Of a stretch of DNA of 64,000 bases, positions 53,213 to 62,249 are shown in pieces. The notes beneath the pieces are model-generated. The model was not told the DNA's origin and did not search any database. It saw only the letters and a program-made list of their open reading frames with translations. The translations under genes and the position numbers were made by a program. The first letter of the stretch is position 1, and each line of letters begins with the position of its first letter. Origin of the DNA: Fibrobacter sp. UWH6 (GTDB taxonomy: Bacteria > Fibrobacterota > Fibrobacteria > Fibrobacterales > Fibrobacteraceae); NCBI RefSeq assembly GCF_900142465.1, contig NZ_FRAX01000007.1:1-64000 (forward strand). Direction: 5' to 3'.

Positions 53213-54492
53213 TTAAGGCTACTCCTAATTCTAAGGAAATTGAACGCATTTGCGGTCGTGAAGTTGCTCCCAGCCGCGAAATTTATAACAAGGTTGTAGA
53301 TATCCTTGCCGACATCAAGAAGGGCGGCTACGCCAAGGCTGTAGAATACGCTCAGAAGTTCGATGGCCTTGAACGCAAGAACATCCGCGTTTCCGAAAAG
53401 GAAATTGCAAAGTCTGCCGCCAAGTGCCCTGCCGATTTGCAGAAGGCTCTCAAGCAGGCCATCAAGAACGTTCGCGATTTCCACCAGAACCAGATGGAAG
53501 AATCCTGGCTCATGGAAGGTAAGGACGGCGTTGTTCTTGGTCAGCGCATCCGCCCCATGAAGCGCGTGGGCCTTTATGTTCCCGGTGGCGCAGGCATTTA
53601 CCCCAGCACCGTGATCATGAACGCAGTGCCCGCTCTCGTTGCCGGTGTTCAGGATATCGTTGTGGTGACCCCCATCAAGGGTGAAATCAACCGCGCCGTG
53701 GCTTTCGTGCTGCAGCAGTTGGGCATTACCGAAGTCTACCACATCGGTGGCGCTCAGGCTATCGGCCTGTTGGCTTACGGTGCCAAGGACGCCAAGGGCA
53801 AGACTATCGTTGAACGCGTCGACAAGATTGTGGGCCCGGGTAACGTTTTCGCCGCCGTCGCCAAGAAGGAAGTCTTCGGTGTCGTAGACATCGACATGGT
53901 GGCTGGTCCTTCCGAAGTTCTCGTCATGGCCGACAAGACTGCCGATCCGGACTTCGTTGCCGCAGACCTGCTTTCCCAGGCTGAACACGGTTCCGGTTTC
54001 GAAGCTGCCATCTGCATTACCGACGACATGGAAACCGCCCAGATGATTTCTGCTTGCGTAGACGTCCAGGTTGAAAACAGCCCCAAGAAGGAACTGCTCC
54101 AAAAGGTGCTGGACAACTTCGGTCGCATCCTGGTGGTAAAGGACTGGTTCGATGGTGTTGCCATTGCAAACAAGATTGCTCCGGAACATCTCGAAGTCAT
54201 GACCGACGAAGCGGAATCCATGGCTGCCCAGATTGAAAACGCTGGAGCCGTGTTCATTGGTCACTGGTCTTCTGAACCGGTGGGTGACTACTTTGCCGGC
54301 CCTAACCATGTGCTGCCTACCAATGGCACTGGTCGCTTCTTCAGCCCTCTCGGCGTATACGACTTCCTGAAGCGTATGTCCATCATCCGCTACAGCGAAA
54401 AGGCCATCAAGAAGAACGCCAAGGCAATTGCCGCTGTTGCAATGGAAGAAGGCTTCTACCATCACGCACAGGCTGTGCTGAAGCGCCTTTAG
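53203..54492 (+). CDS. hisD: Histidinol dehydrogenase
   Basis: HisD oxidises histidinol to histidine with two NAD+ in the last steps of histidine synthesis. The 429 residues show RVGLYVPGGAGIYPSTVIM, HIGGAQAIGLLAYG, DKIVGPGNVFAAVAKKEVFG, the zinc site LLSQAEHGS, and APEHLEVM. AAGGAA inside the cimA end serves as ribosome binding site. The overlap suggests an amino-acid biosynthesis operon of two genes. The terminator 55 bases later also marks the left boundary of the Rhs region. Confidence 0.95.
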   Translation: MQIVKATPNSKEIERICGREVAPSREIYNKVVDILADIKKGGYAKAVEYAQKFDGLERKNIRVSEKEIAKSAAKCPADLQKALKQAIKNVRDFHQNQMEESWLMEGKDGVVLGQRIRPMKRVGLYVPGGAGIYPSTVIMNAVPALVAGVQDIVVVTPIKGEINRAVAFVLQQLGITEVYHIGGAQAIGLLAYGAKDAKGKTIVERVDKIVGPGNVFAAVAKKEVFGVVDIDMVAGPSEVLVMADKTADPDFVAADLLSQAEHGSGFEAAICITDDMETAQMISACVDVQVENSPKKELLQKVLDNFGRILVVKDWFDGVAIANKIAPEHLEVMTDEAESMAAQIENAGAVFIGHWSSEPVGDYFAGPNHVLPTNGTGRFFSPLGVYDFLKRMSIIRYSEKAIKKNAKAIAAVAMEEGFYHHAQAVLKRL

Positions 54493-54545
54493 TTCAACGC
54501 CGCTTCTTTAGAATAAATTTCTTGAATAAAGAAAAACTTTTAAAA

Positions 54546-54568
54546 CCGAGATGTTCATCTCGGCTTTT
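54546..54568 (+). terminator. Terminator of the cimA-hisD operon
   Basis: CCGAGATG and CATCTCGG arms with a very short loop are followed by CTTTTT. Confidence 0.8.
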
Positions 54569-54730
54569 TCGTTGCATAACTGAATAAAATCGCAAAAATC
54601 AGAAAAGTATCCTTACGGCTTAAACATTTATGCCAAGAATCGTGCCGTTTCGGACCAGTATGTCTATGATCGTCTGGGAAGAATTTCATCTATTTTCGTC
54701 AAGAATGGTGCATCACTGTCTACGGAACTT

Positions 54731-56647
54731 GTGTCCTATGCATATTACCCTACAGGAAATGTTAAGACCGTAAGGCTTGGCAACAATGTTACAATTGATT
54801 ATACCTACCATATCTCGGGTGCTGTAAAAACAGCCACTGCGAAAAATGCTGACGGGAAGAAGCTATTTGAAGAAGAACTCTACTATGAAGACTGTGGCAA
54901 CCACAATTGCGTTCCTCAGTACAACGGTAACATCAGCTACATGGTTCATGAACTTGCTGCTAATGGGGAACAAAAACGTAGTAGCAAGTACGTGTACGAC
55001 TTCATGAACCGTCTCACGTCTGTGGAGGATTCTGAACAGGATATGTTCAATGAATACTTTAAGTATGATGAACAGGGCCGAATTGTAAGCCAGCGCCGCG
55101 GCCAGGGTCGCGGGGGTGATGGCGCTACCGGCGGTGAGTACGGCTACTATGCAAACACGAACCGTCTCGAGAAGGTCTCCGGTGGCATGGGCGGAATGTC
55201 TGCTGCAAACCGCGATATGAGTGCTTCCGAGAACTTTGTTTACGATGCGGAAGGTAATCTCATCGAGGACAAATCCAAGAACCTCAAAATTTCCTATGAT
55301 TGGAGAGGTATGCCGGTGGAGTTCAGGATGGAAAGCAAATCAGGAAACGTACTTGAGAATACGCGTAGTTGCAGCAGGGACAGTGTCAGGGTGCTGATGG
55401 CATACGACGGCTCCGGCAGGCGCGTGTCCAAGACCCGTGAGCGCAAGGCGTGCATTTCCGAGACATCCTCTGGCGCGACATCCGAGCGAACATACGCCGC
55501 CGACTGGGAACGTGAACTCGTGACCCACTACACAGGCATCGGCACCGAGGTCCGCGAAAGTTTCCACAACGGCTCTCCCAGCGAAACAAAGGTTGTGGTG
55601 AACATGCCCCAGGGCCTCGGCCGCTACGGCGTGGAAGATGCCACGGATCCCTTCAAGGGAATCGACAAGGATAAGCTGGCGGGTTACATCCCCAGCGCAA
55701 AATTCGAATGGTTTCTCAAGAATCATCTCGGAAGCACTATGCTCGTGTACGGCTCCTCCGCCTACAACGACCCGTTCAATTCAGGCTACAAGGGTGGCGT
55801 GAAGGCCGCCTACGACTACCGCGCCTTCGGCGAGCAGGTCTCCCTCGCGGAACCCACCGACAAGGTGACCGAGAACTTCACCGGCAAGGAATTAGATGAC
55901 GAAACCGATCTGAACTACTTCGGCGCAAGATATCTGGATCCAATGCTCGGAATGTGGACAAGCGTGGATCCTGCAAGACAATTTGCAAGCCCGTATCTGT
56001 ATGCAGGGAACGGCGTGAATCCGATTGGAGCGATTGACCCAGATGGGAATGAAACGCATATCTTTCTCGGCGAAGGCAATGAAATTACGGAAATGCAGTA
56101 TAATTCTGAGGGGTCCGCTTTAGCTTATTTGAATTATTTTGATGGCCGTCAAGAAGTGTTTGCAGAACCCGCTCAAGGTAGTTATTTCTACGCAAAGAGT
56201 AATGGAATTGATTTTGATGTGGTGGGAGAATCTTTTGATTTCGGAATGAACTCTAATGCAAATGTAATGATGAATTCCTGGTTTAATGAAAATAAATGGA
56301 CCGAATTCAGAGAATGGGGCTCAGGAGGATTATATGATTTTAAATCACAGTTCTATAAAGGCGCTGAAAATACCGTTGGAATTGTAAATGGTACGATAAT
56401 GACCGCTCGTGATGCCGGCAATGCTTTGTGGGGTGGTGTTGCATCGTATCAGTATGGTTTAACTTGGCTAGGAATGCATGTGGCTTCCGATGCAGCTGCT
56501 GGATGGGGCGCTTTGTCAAAGCAGGGAAGAAAAATGCAAATCTATGGGGCCATTGGATGTGGTGTCGGTAGAGGAACTTGTGAAGATTATACAAGTCGAT
56601 CAATGCAGGATTGGGGCTATTCTCGTGATTTTGGAAAACCTCGCTAA
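54731..56647 (+). CDS. Orphan Rhs module 1: truncated core plus C-terminal tip
   Basis: The frame is open from 54584 (in-frame TGA at 54581), and Rhs-type YD repeats (QYVYDRLGRISS) begin at once, so the gene lacks the N-terminal two-thirds of a normal Rhs protein. The GTG at 54731 is only a nominal start. YD repeats and the Rhs-associated core follow (FGARYLDPMLGMWTSVDP), ending at the conserved DPDGN (about 56049). The 198-residue tip after that differs from the other modules, has hydrophobic patches near its middle and ends in an unassigned Cys-containing region. It is a silent or displaced cassette unless read by recombination. Confidence 0.75.
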   Translation: MSYAYYPTGNVKTVRLGNNVTIDYTYHISGAVKTATAKNADGKKLFEEELYYEDCGNHNCVPQYNGNISYMVHELAANGEQKRSSKYVYDFMNRLTSVEDSEQDMFNEYFKYDEQGRIVSQRRGQGRGGDGATGGEYGYYANTNRLEKVSGGMGGMSAANRDMSASENFVYDAEGNLIEDKSKNLKISYDWRGMPVEFRMESKSGNVLENTRSCSRDSVRVLMAYDGSGRRVSKTRERKACISETSSGATSERTYAADWERELVTHYTGIGTEVRESFHNGSPSETKVVVNMPQGLGRYGVEDATDPFKGIDKDKLAGYIPSAKFEWFLKNHLGSTMLVYGSSAYNDPFNSGYKGGVKAAYDYRAFGEQVSLAEPTDKVTENFTGKELDDETDLNYFGARYLDPMLGMWTSVDPARQFASPYLYAGNGVNPIGAIDPDGNETHIFLGEGNEITEMQYNSEGSALAYLNYFDGRQEVFAEPAQGSYFYAKSNGIDFDVVGESFDFGMNSNANVMMNSWFNENKWTEFREWGSGGLYDFKSQFYKGAENTVGIVNGTIMTARDAGNALWGGVASYQYGLTWLGMHVASDAAAGWGALSKQGRKMQIYGAIGCGVGRGTCEDYTSRSMQDWGYSRDFGKPR

Positions 56648-56707
56648 AATAAGTGTTTTTTAAAGGATGAAAAATACCTTGTATAGTTCCCGTAGAGAGA
56701 AATTATA

Positions 56708-57274
56708 GTGAAAAAAATGTTTGAAAATTTTAGCAGCAATGTTTATTTATTTTGGGAAAATTTCACTAAATTAGGTGTGGTTTTATTTACGCTGGCAAAT
56801 GTCCTTTTTTTAGGCATGTGTAGCAGACCTGAATATTCTGAGGGACAGCCTTATACTCTATTGAAATCTCAAAACGCTGATGGTCAACTTTCCTTTTGTG
56901 AAATCGAAGGGAGAAAAATATATCATTACAAAAAACCGAAAAAAATTGATGGCTTGCAATATTATTATCGCGGCGATCGAGATGTTAGGGATGAATGGGG
57001 GCTTGCGTATAAAGATAGGAATGGATATCATCCGTTAATATCTGTTCTGGTTCCCTTCCAACAATCGCCTGGTTTGGAGTTTTTCGTTTTCGATAAGCCC
57101 AATGAGTATACTGTCTTTTATTATTTGAACAATGAGGATGGTCGAATTGATAGTATTCGAGTTGATGAACAACCCTTTTCGAAAAAAGTTGTGTTCAAGA
57201 AATTAAATCGGTTTGATTTAAATGAATTGTACGTGAAGAATTCGGCTTGTTTTGTAGATAGGGGGCGAAAATGA
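56708..57274 (+). CDS. Candidate immunity protein for Rhs module 1 (first of two)
   Basis: The 188 residues have an N-terminal hydrophobic segment (about 18-38) and a Cys in LGMCSRP that may act as a weak lipobox. The rest is a soluble domain rich in Tyr and Lys. The GTG at 56708 has GAGAG upstream. The base composition is clearly more AT-rich than the Rhs core. It lies 60 bases after the Rhs tip and overlaps the next gene by four bases. The immunity role is inferred from position only. Confidence 0.6.
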   Translation: MKKMFENFSSNVYLFWENFTKLGVVLFTLANVLFLGMCSRPEYSEGQPYTLLKSQNADGQLSFCEIEGRKIYHYKKPKKIDGLQYYYRGDRDVRDEWGLAYKDRNGYHPLISVLVPFQQSPGLEFFVFDKPNEYTVFYYLNNEDGRIDSIRVDEQPFSKKVVFKKLNRFDLNELYVKNSACFVDRGRK

Positions 57275-57549
57275 CATCAAAAATATTGTCAATCCTGTGT
57301 ATTTTATCGCTGTGCGTCGAGGCTGTGATTGAAATTCAACATTTTTTTTTGGACGCTTCTTTTGATTGTTTTAGCTTGATTTGGGTAATACGTTGCTTTG
57401 TCATTCTGTTTTTGGTTGTTTCGGCTGTAGCCTTGTTTATTGAAACGATAAATGTGCATATTCGATATTTACCAAGAAAGTCGTGGCTGGTTCTTGTTTG
57501 GTTAATTGCGTTCATTGTTTGGTGTCAAATGTTGTGCTCGCCGAATTGA
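57271..57549 (+). CDS. Small membrane protein, second candidate immunity gene of module 1
   Basis: The 92 residues form about three membrane helices (4-25, 33-60 and 73-90). It starts inside the stop of the upstream gene (ATGA), so the two are co-translated. AT-rich. No family was recognised. Confidence 0.6.
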   Translation: MTSKILSILCILSLCVEAVIEIQHFFLDASFDCFSLIWVIRCFVILFLVVSAVALFIETINVHIRYLPRKSWLVLVWLIAFIVWCQMLCSPN

Positions 57550-57618
57550 TGTGATAATTGTAATTTTTAGCCGAAAAAAGTCTATGAGCAACTGAAAATT
57601 TCCTATGATTGGAGAAGT

Positions 57619-58758
57619 ATGCCGGTCGAATTCCTACATGAAACAGGTGACAACTCCAAGGACTACAAGCTCCTGATGGCTTACGACGGCTCGGGCCGCC
57701 GCATCTCGAAGACTCGCTACGCCAAGGACGATCAGTTCGGCTACTGGTACCTTGACCATGTGACGCACTACACCGGCATCGGCACCGAGGTGCGCGAAGC
57801 CATGCGCCGTTCTGCATCTCCCAAGCCGGATGTCGTCGTGAATATGCCCCAGGGCCTGGGCCGCTACGGCGTGGAACGTTATTCTGATTCCTATGTTGCC
57901 AAAAGTGCCAATGAAAATACACAAGCATCCTTTGAATGGTTCCTCAAGAACCACATTGGCTCTACAATGCTGGTCTATGGAACGCAGACCGTCGATGATG
58001 CTGGTTTTGTTGACCTAGGTTCATCAAAGGCTGCCTACGACTACCGCGCCTTCGGCGAGCAGATAACGCTCTCGGAACCCGCTGAAAAAGTGACGGAAAC
58101 GTTTACAGGCAAGGAACGCGACGACGAAACCGAGCTGAACTACTTCGGCGCAAGATATCTGGATCCAATGCTTGGATTGTGGATTAGTGTGGATCCGGCT
58201 CGTCAGTTTAGTAGTCCGTATCTGTATGCCGGAAATGGCGTGAACCCAGTGAATGTAATTGACCCCGATGGAAATAAAGTTTTTTATCATCCTTCAGTAC
58301 GGAGTAATCAAAATTTTAAAAATGAATTTTCTACAGCAATCCAATATTTGAATAAAGGGGGCGTGTCGGGAACATTCGCATGGCTTCAAAAAAGACCAGA
58401 AAAAATCTATATTGCAAAGGCGGCTAATGGAGAAGGTTCTACAATAGACTATGATGATTATATGAAAGCAATTGTTATAAATTGGAATCCTAATGAGGCT
58501 TTGGTTTTTCCTGAGGGTACACAGAGTCCTGCTCTAGGAGTTTTACATGAAGGATTTCATGCAAAAGGCTTTTTGAAAAATCCTTCGTTGTATATGAAAA
58601 GGTTTCTGGAAAACGATGACCAATATGATAATAAAGAAGAACGGCGGGTTATCGAAGGTCCTGAGTCATGGGCTGCAGAAAAATTGGGGGAGTCTATTCG
58701 CTTTAATCATGGTGGTGAACCTGTTTACGTAGAACATTCTGATGAACTTCCGGAGTAA
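57619..58758 (+). CDS. Orphan Rhs module 2 with a metallopeptidase-like tip
   Basis: Homology to the Rhs core starts abruptly at about 57590 (QLKISYDWRSMPVEF), 20 bases after an in-frame TAG, so the module is 5'-truncated. The core ends with DPDGN at about 58275. The 160-residue tip has INWNPNEAL, then SPALGVLHEGFHAKGF with an HExxH zinc motif, and later EERRVIEGPESWAAEKLGE. This arrangement resembles the NleD/M91-type zinc peptidase tips of Rhs toxins. It is probably a protease effector that stays untranslated or weakly expressed here. Confidence 0.75.
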   Translation: MPVEFLHETGDNSKDYKLLMAYDGSGRRISKTRYAKDDQFGYWYLDHVTHYTGIGTEVREAMRRSASPKPDVVVNMPQGLGRYGVERYSDSYVAKSANENTQASFEWFLKNHIGSTMLVYGTQTVDDAGFVDLGSSKAAYDYRAFGEQITLSEPAEKVTETFTGKERDDETELNYFGARYLDPMLGLWISVDPARQFSSPYLYAGNGVNPVNVIDPDGNKVFYHPSVRSNQNFKNEFSTAIQYLNKGGVSGTFAWLQKRPEKIYIAKAANGEGSTIDYDDYMKAIVINWNPNEALVFPEGTQSPALGVLHEGFHAKGFLKNPSLYMKRFLENDDQYDNKEERRVIEGPESWAAEKLGESIRFNHGGEPVYVEHSDELPE

Positions 58759-58759
58759 A

Positions 58760-59206
58760 ATGAAAAAGTTGTTGTTTTTTCTCCCTATTTATATATATGC
58801 CAGTTGTGATGTCTTTTTGCAAGATAGAATTCCTTTGACAAATGATGGAATACGATATTTGAATGAATCGTTTGTTGAATCGTTTGTTATTCAATACGAT
58901 TCATCAGATAATTCGACAAAATGGAAAAAAAATGTTTTCAGTAATCAGGTATGTTCTGATATTGAACAGTCATTTGGGAAAACATATTTACTTCAAAAAA
59001 ATAAACCATCATTGTTTGGGTTCATTTTATGTGGAAAACAGGTGTATTTTATTGAAAAATATGTAAATCTTTACAGAGAAGATCGTAATATTTTTATTCC
59101 AATAGATTCTATCCCTTCATTAAAGAAAAATCTAATGGGTGTAGAAGCTTATAAAAAGAATTACGACATCCGTGTAAAAAAAATAAGACCGGAATTGACC
59201 AAGTAA
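58760..59206 (+). CDS. Candidate lipoprotein immunity protein for module 2
   Basis: The 148 residues start with a signal peptide and a lipobox-like YASC (Cys about 17), then an AT-rich, Lys/Asn/Ser-rich soluble domain. The ATG at 58760 overlaps the previous stop region (TAAAATG). A periplasmic lipoprotein next to a metallopeptidase tip suggests periplasmic protection; this is positional inference. Confidence 0.6.
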   Translation: MKKLLFFLPIYIYASCDVFLQDRIPLTNDGIRYLNESFVESFVIQYDSSDNSTKWKKNVFSNQVCSDIEQSFGKTYLLQKNKPSLFGFILCGKQVYFIEKYVNLYREDRNIFIPIDSIPSLKKNLMGVEAYKKNYDIRVKKIRPELTK

Positions 59207-59275
59207 AATTGTATTTCTCTAGAATAAATAAAACAGTGATGCCAAACCGTAACTTGAAAAAAGCAAAGCTAATAA

Positions 59276-60610
59276 GTGGTAACCGATAACTTCGTCTACG
59301 ATTCCGAGGGGAATCTCATCGAGGACAAATCCAAGAACCTCAAAATTTCCTATGATTGGAGAGGTATGCCGGTGGAATTCAGGATGGAAACGAGAGCAGA
59401 CGATGGGTCTCAACCTACGCGTAGTTGCAGCAGGGACAGTGTCAGGGTGCTGATGGCATACGACGGCTCCGGCAGGCGCGTGTCCAAGACCCGTGAGCGC
59501 AAGGCGTGCATTTCCGAGACATCCTCTGGCGCGACATCCGAGCGAACATACGCCGCCGACTGGGAACGTGAACTCGTGACCCACTACACAGGCATCGGCA
59601 CCGAGGTCCGCGAAAGTTTCCACAACGGCTCTCCCAGCGAAACAAAGGTTGTGGTGAACATGCCCCAGGGCCTCGGCCGCTACGGCGTGGAAGATGCCAC
59701 GGATCCCTTCTATGGTGTCGACAAGATGCAACTCGCGGGATACATCCCCAGCGCAAAATTTGAATGGTTTCTCAAGAATCATCTCGGAAGCACTATGCTC
59801 GTATACGGAACCTCCGCCTACAACGACACCTATTTTTCTGGCTACAAGGGTGGTGTGCAGGCCGCCTACGATTACCGTGCATTCGGCGAGCAGGTCTCCC
59901 TCATGGAACCCGCCGATAAGGTGACGGAAACGTTTACAGGCAAGGAACGCGACGACGAGACCGAGCTGAATTACTTCGGCGCAAGATACCTGGATCCTAT
60001 GCTCGGATTGTGGACAAGCGTGGACCCCAAGCGACAATTCGCAAGCCCGTATTTGTATGCGGGGAATGGAGTGAATCCCGTGAATGGGGTGGATGATGAT
60101 GGGAAAGCCTTTAATCCTTTTGGTTTGTTGGTTGGTGTTGGGACAGGTGTTGCTGCATCGTGGGATGCTCAGGCTGAATATAGGCGAGTTAGTGGAGAGA
60201 ATTACAATCCCGTGACAGAAACTATTGTAGGCGTGGTTACGTATGGCGCCTATGTTGCTGCCGGAGCTGTGGGTATCAATGGAGGTCTTCTTAAGGCTAC
60301 ACTTTTAGGTGGTCTTGTTGGAGGATTAACTAGTGGTGGCTCAACGGCATTTGCTGAAATTCTAGGGTCAGAAAAACTTGAAGGTTTTGATGGAGATAAA
60401 GTTGCTGAAGATTTTACTAAAGGGTTCGTGACAACTGCGTTCGGAGCAATGATGGGCGCTGGTGCTACAGAATTATTGGGTGGAGCTGCTCCTGCGGGCT
60501 ATGTTGCTCCTTCCTCTGCGGAAGCTATCGGTGGTGCTGTTGGTGGTGCTGCTGGATTCGTTCTTGACCAATGTACAACGTCAGAATGGAATAAGGAATT
60601 TGCCGAATGA
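59276..60610 (+). CDS. Orphan Rhs module 3: truncated core plus Gly-rich tip
   Basis: The module starts with GTG directly after TAA, within the Rhs core (NFVYDSEGNLIEDKSKN). A 294-base segment (59417-59710) is identical to module 1 (55361-55654). The core ends at VDDDGK (about 60105). The 168-residue tip has alternating Gly/Ala-rich hydrophobic stretches (GVVTYGAYVAAGAVG, LLGGLVGGLTSGG), which could insert into membranes, and ends CTTSEWNKEFAE. The stop overlaps the next start (ATGA). Confidence 0.75.
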   Translation: MVTDNFVYDSEGNLIEDKSKNLKISYDWRGMPVEFRMETRADDGSQPTRSCSRDSVRVLMAYDGSGRRVSKTRERKACISETSSGATSERTYAADWERELVTHYTGIGTEVRESFHNGSPSETKVVVNMPQGLGRYGVEDATDPFYGVDKMQLAGYIPSAKFEWFLKNHLGSTMLVYGTSAYNDTYFSGYKGGVQAAYDYRAFGEQVSLMEPADKVTETFTGKERDDETELNYFGARYLDPMLGLWTSVDPKRQFASPYLYAGNGVNPVNGVDDDGKAFNPFGLLVGVGTGVAASWDAQAEYRRVSGENYNPVTETIVGVVTYGAYVAAGAVGINGGLLKATLLGGLVGGLTSGGSTAFAEILGSEKLEGFDGDKVAEDFTKGFVTTAFGAMMGAGATELLGGAAPAGYVAPSSAEAIGGAVGGAAGFVLDQCTTSEWNKEFAE

Positions 60611-60894
60611 TTTATTTTATTGCAAGTATTCCTTTTACTGTTGTGTTTCAAATACATGTTTCGGCGTTGAATAAAACTAAAAATCGTAAGTTTTGGCATT
60701 TTTTTTTACAAATACTAGTAGGCCCCGTTTTTTGTTTTTCTTTTTTTGGTCCAGCATTTTTAGGAGCTTGTATGAACGATTCCAGAATTGCTGAAGGAAT
60801 TAGTATTTACACAACTTCTTTAGTTTTTCTATTTAATATGTCTAGATTTTTTTATGAATTAGTTCGATATGGGAAGGAAAATGAAAAGAAATAA
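60607..60894 (+). CDS. Small membrane protein, candidate immunity gene of module 3
   Basis: The 95 residues have about three hydrophobic segments and a basic C-terminus (YGKENEKK). It overlaps the Rhs stop by four bases, so translation is coupled. AT-rich. A membrane location fits a membrane-active tip; no family was recognised. Confidence 0.6.
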   Translation: MIYFIASIPFTVVFQIHVSALNKTKNRKFWHFFLQILVGPVFCFSFFGPAFLGACMNDSRIAEGISIYTTSLVFLFNMSRFFYELVRYGKENEKK

Positions 60895-60937
60895 TTGGGT
60901 TGAATATTGATTAGTATTTTTTTGGTGCACCCCTTAA

Positions 60938-61747
60938 ATGTATCCGTTGTCCTTTTTTAAGCAACAAGTTGCTAATTGCTGTCCGCCATTTGGCGAGCAG
61001 GTGGACTTGATGGAACCCGCCGATAAGGTGACGGAAACGTTTACAGGCAAGGAACGCGACGACGAAACCGAGCTGAACTACTTCGGCGCAAGATATCTCG
61101 ACCCCATGCTCGGATTGTGGGTGAGTGTGGATCCGGCTCGTCAGTTTGCTAGTCCGTATCTGTATGCGGGGAATGGAGTGAATCCGATTTCAAGTGTTGA
61201 CAATAAGGGCAATTATATGGTAAGGCAACGAGGGGGATCTTATAAGATTCGTCCAATGAGCTATAGCGAAGCTACTGTCGGATGGGTGATAAGAGACTTT
61301 GCTGTTGCTGCAGCTTCCATTGTTGGTGCATATCTTTTGACAACAGGTACGGCAGCAGCTGCTTTTGTTGGAGGATCGACTGCTTTATATGGCGCTACAA
61401 AAGGATTTGTTACAGGGGGAACAAATCGACTTGGTGGAGCTTCTATTGGAATAGGAGAAGCCGGAGTTCAGCATGTTACGGAAAGAATTATTATTGAAGG
61501 ATCAGCAGCTGTTGGAAAGACAATGGCCGTCGGCTTAAATGCTTTTGATGCCTTGCTTGGTGCTTCAGATTTGTATTCAAAAGCCGATGATGAAGCTTTT
61601 ATTGAAGATTTTAACAACAGCTTCGCAAATTGTAACAATGGAGGAGATTGTAATTCATTCCCGACACAACGTGCTGCAGAAGAGTTTGCGGAAGGTCTTG
61701 GCGGTGGTAGGGTTGATGTTGGTGACATTATAGTTGAAAAAGAGTGA
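60938..61747 (+). CDS. Orphan Rhs module 4: minimal core plus tip
   Basis: Only the last ~75 residues of the Rhs core are left, entering at FGEQVDLMEP (about 60989). The first 17 codons are foreign to the family. The core ends near VDNKGN (about 61213). The 177-residue tip has a hydrophobic Ala/Gly segment (VAAASIVGAYLLTTGTAAAAF) and a soluble C-terminus with Cys (NSFANCNNGGDCNSF). It is the shortest of the four core remnants. Confidence 0.65.
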   Translation: MYPLSFFKQQVANCCPPFGEQVDLMEPADKVTETFTGKERDDETELNYFGARYLDPMLGLWVSVDPARQFASPYLYAGNGVNPISSVDNKGNYMVRQRGGSYKIRPMSYSEATVGWVIRDFAVAAASIVGAYLLTTGTAAAAFVGGSTALYGATKGFVTGGTNRLGGASIGIGEAGVQHVTERIIIEGSAAVGKTMAVGLNAFDALLGASDLYSKADDEAFIEDFNNSFANCNNGGDCNSFPTQRAAEEFAEGLGGGRVDVGDIIVEKE

Positions 61748-61753
61748 TTTGAT

Positions 61754-62167
61754 ATGAAAAGGTGTATCTTATATATTTTGGCATATGTCTTTTTTTCGGT
61801 AACGTACATTCTCATCTTTGATCCATGTCCAAAGATTTGTGTTTGGTCTTTTGTTCCGCCGTTTTTCTTTTGGTTGATATTTGTGTTGATGCATTCTCAT
61901 GGTTGGAAAACAAATGCAGATGTTGTATCGGCACAAATGAAAAGTGGAACATTATTTGATTACGAACATGATGATGAGTTTGACAGAGCTTTGATGAATA
62001 AACCTCGTGATGAGAAATTCATTTTAATGGATAAGTATTTAAATCATGATTTTATTCATAATCCTGAGGATGATTTGTTTGATGAAAATATGAAAAAATT
62101 AAAGGTGAATAAAAAAGATTCAGAAACAACAATGGTCAAGCGTAATACTCTTAAGGAAAAACCATAA
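61754..62167 (+). CDS. Membrane protein, candidate immunity gene of module 4
   Basis: The 137 residues have two N-terminal membrane helices (about 4-22 and 30-48) and an acidic cytoplasmic tail (YEHDDEFDRALMNKPRDE). It starts 6 bases after the Rhs stop. AT-rich. The immunity role is inferred from position. Confidence 0.6.
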   Translation: MKRCILYILAYVFFSVTYILIFDPCPKICVWSFVPPFFFWLIFVLMHSHGWKTNADVVSAQMKSGTLFDYEHDDEFDRALMNKPRDEKFILMDKYLNHDFIHNPEDDLFDENMKKLKVNKKDSETTMVKRNTLKEKP

Positions 62168-62184
62168 CTATCACTACAAACAAG

Positions 62185-62212
62185 GGTCGCGCCTTCATTG
62201 GTGCGGCCTTTT
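62185..62212 (+). terminator. Terminator at the end of the Rhs cassette run
   Basis: GGTCGCGCC and GGTGCGGCC pair over nine positions (two G-T pairs) with a 6-base loop, followed by TTTT. Confidence 0.7.
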
Positions 62213-62249
62213 AAAATTACAAGAATGTCCTAGGGTTACAGTGCCTTGA

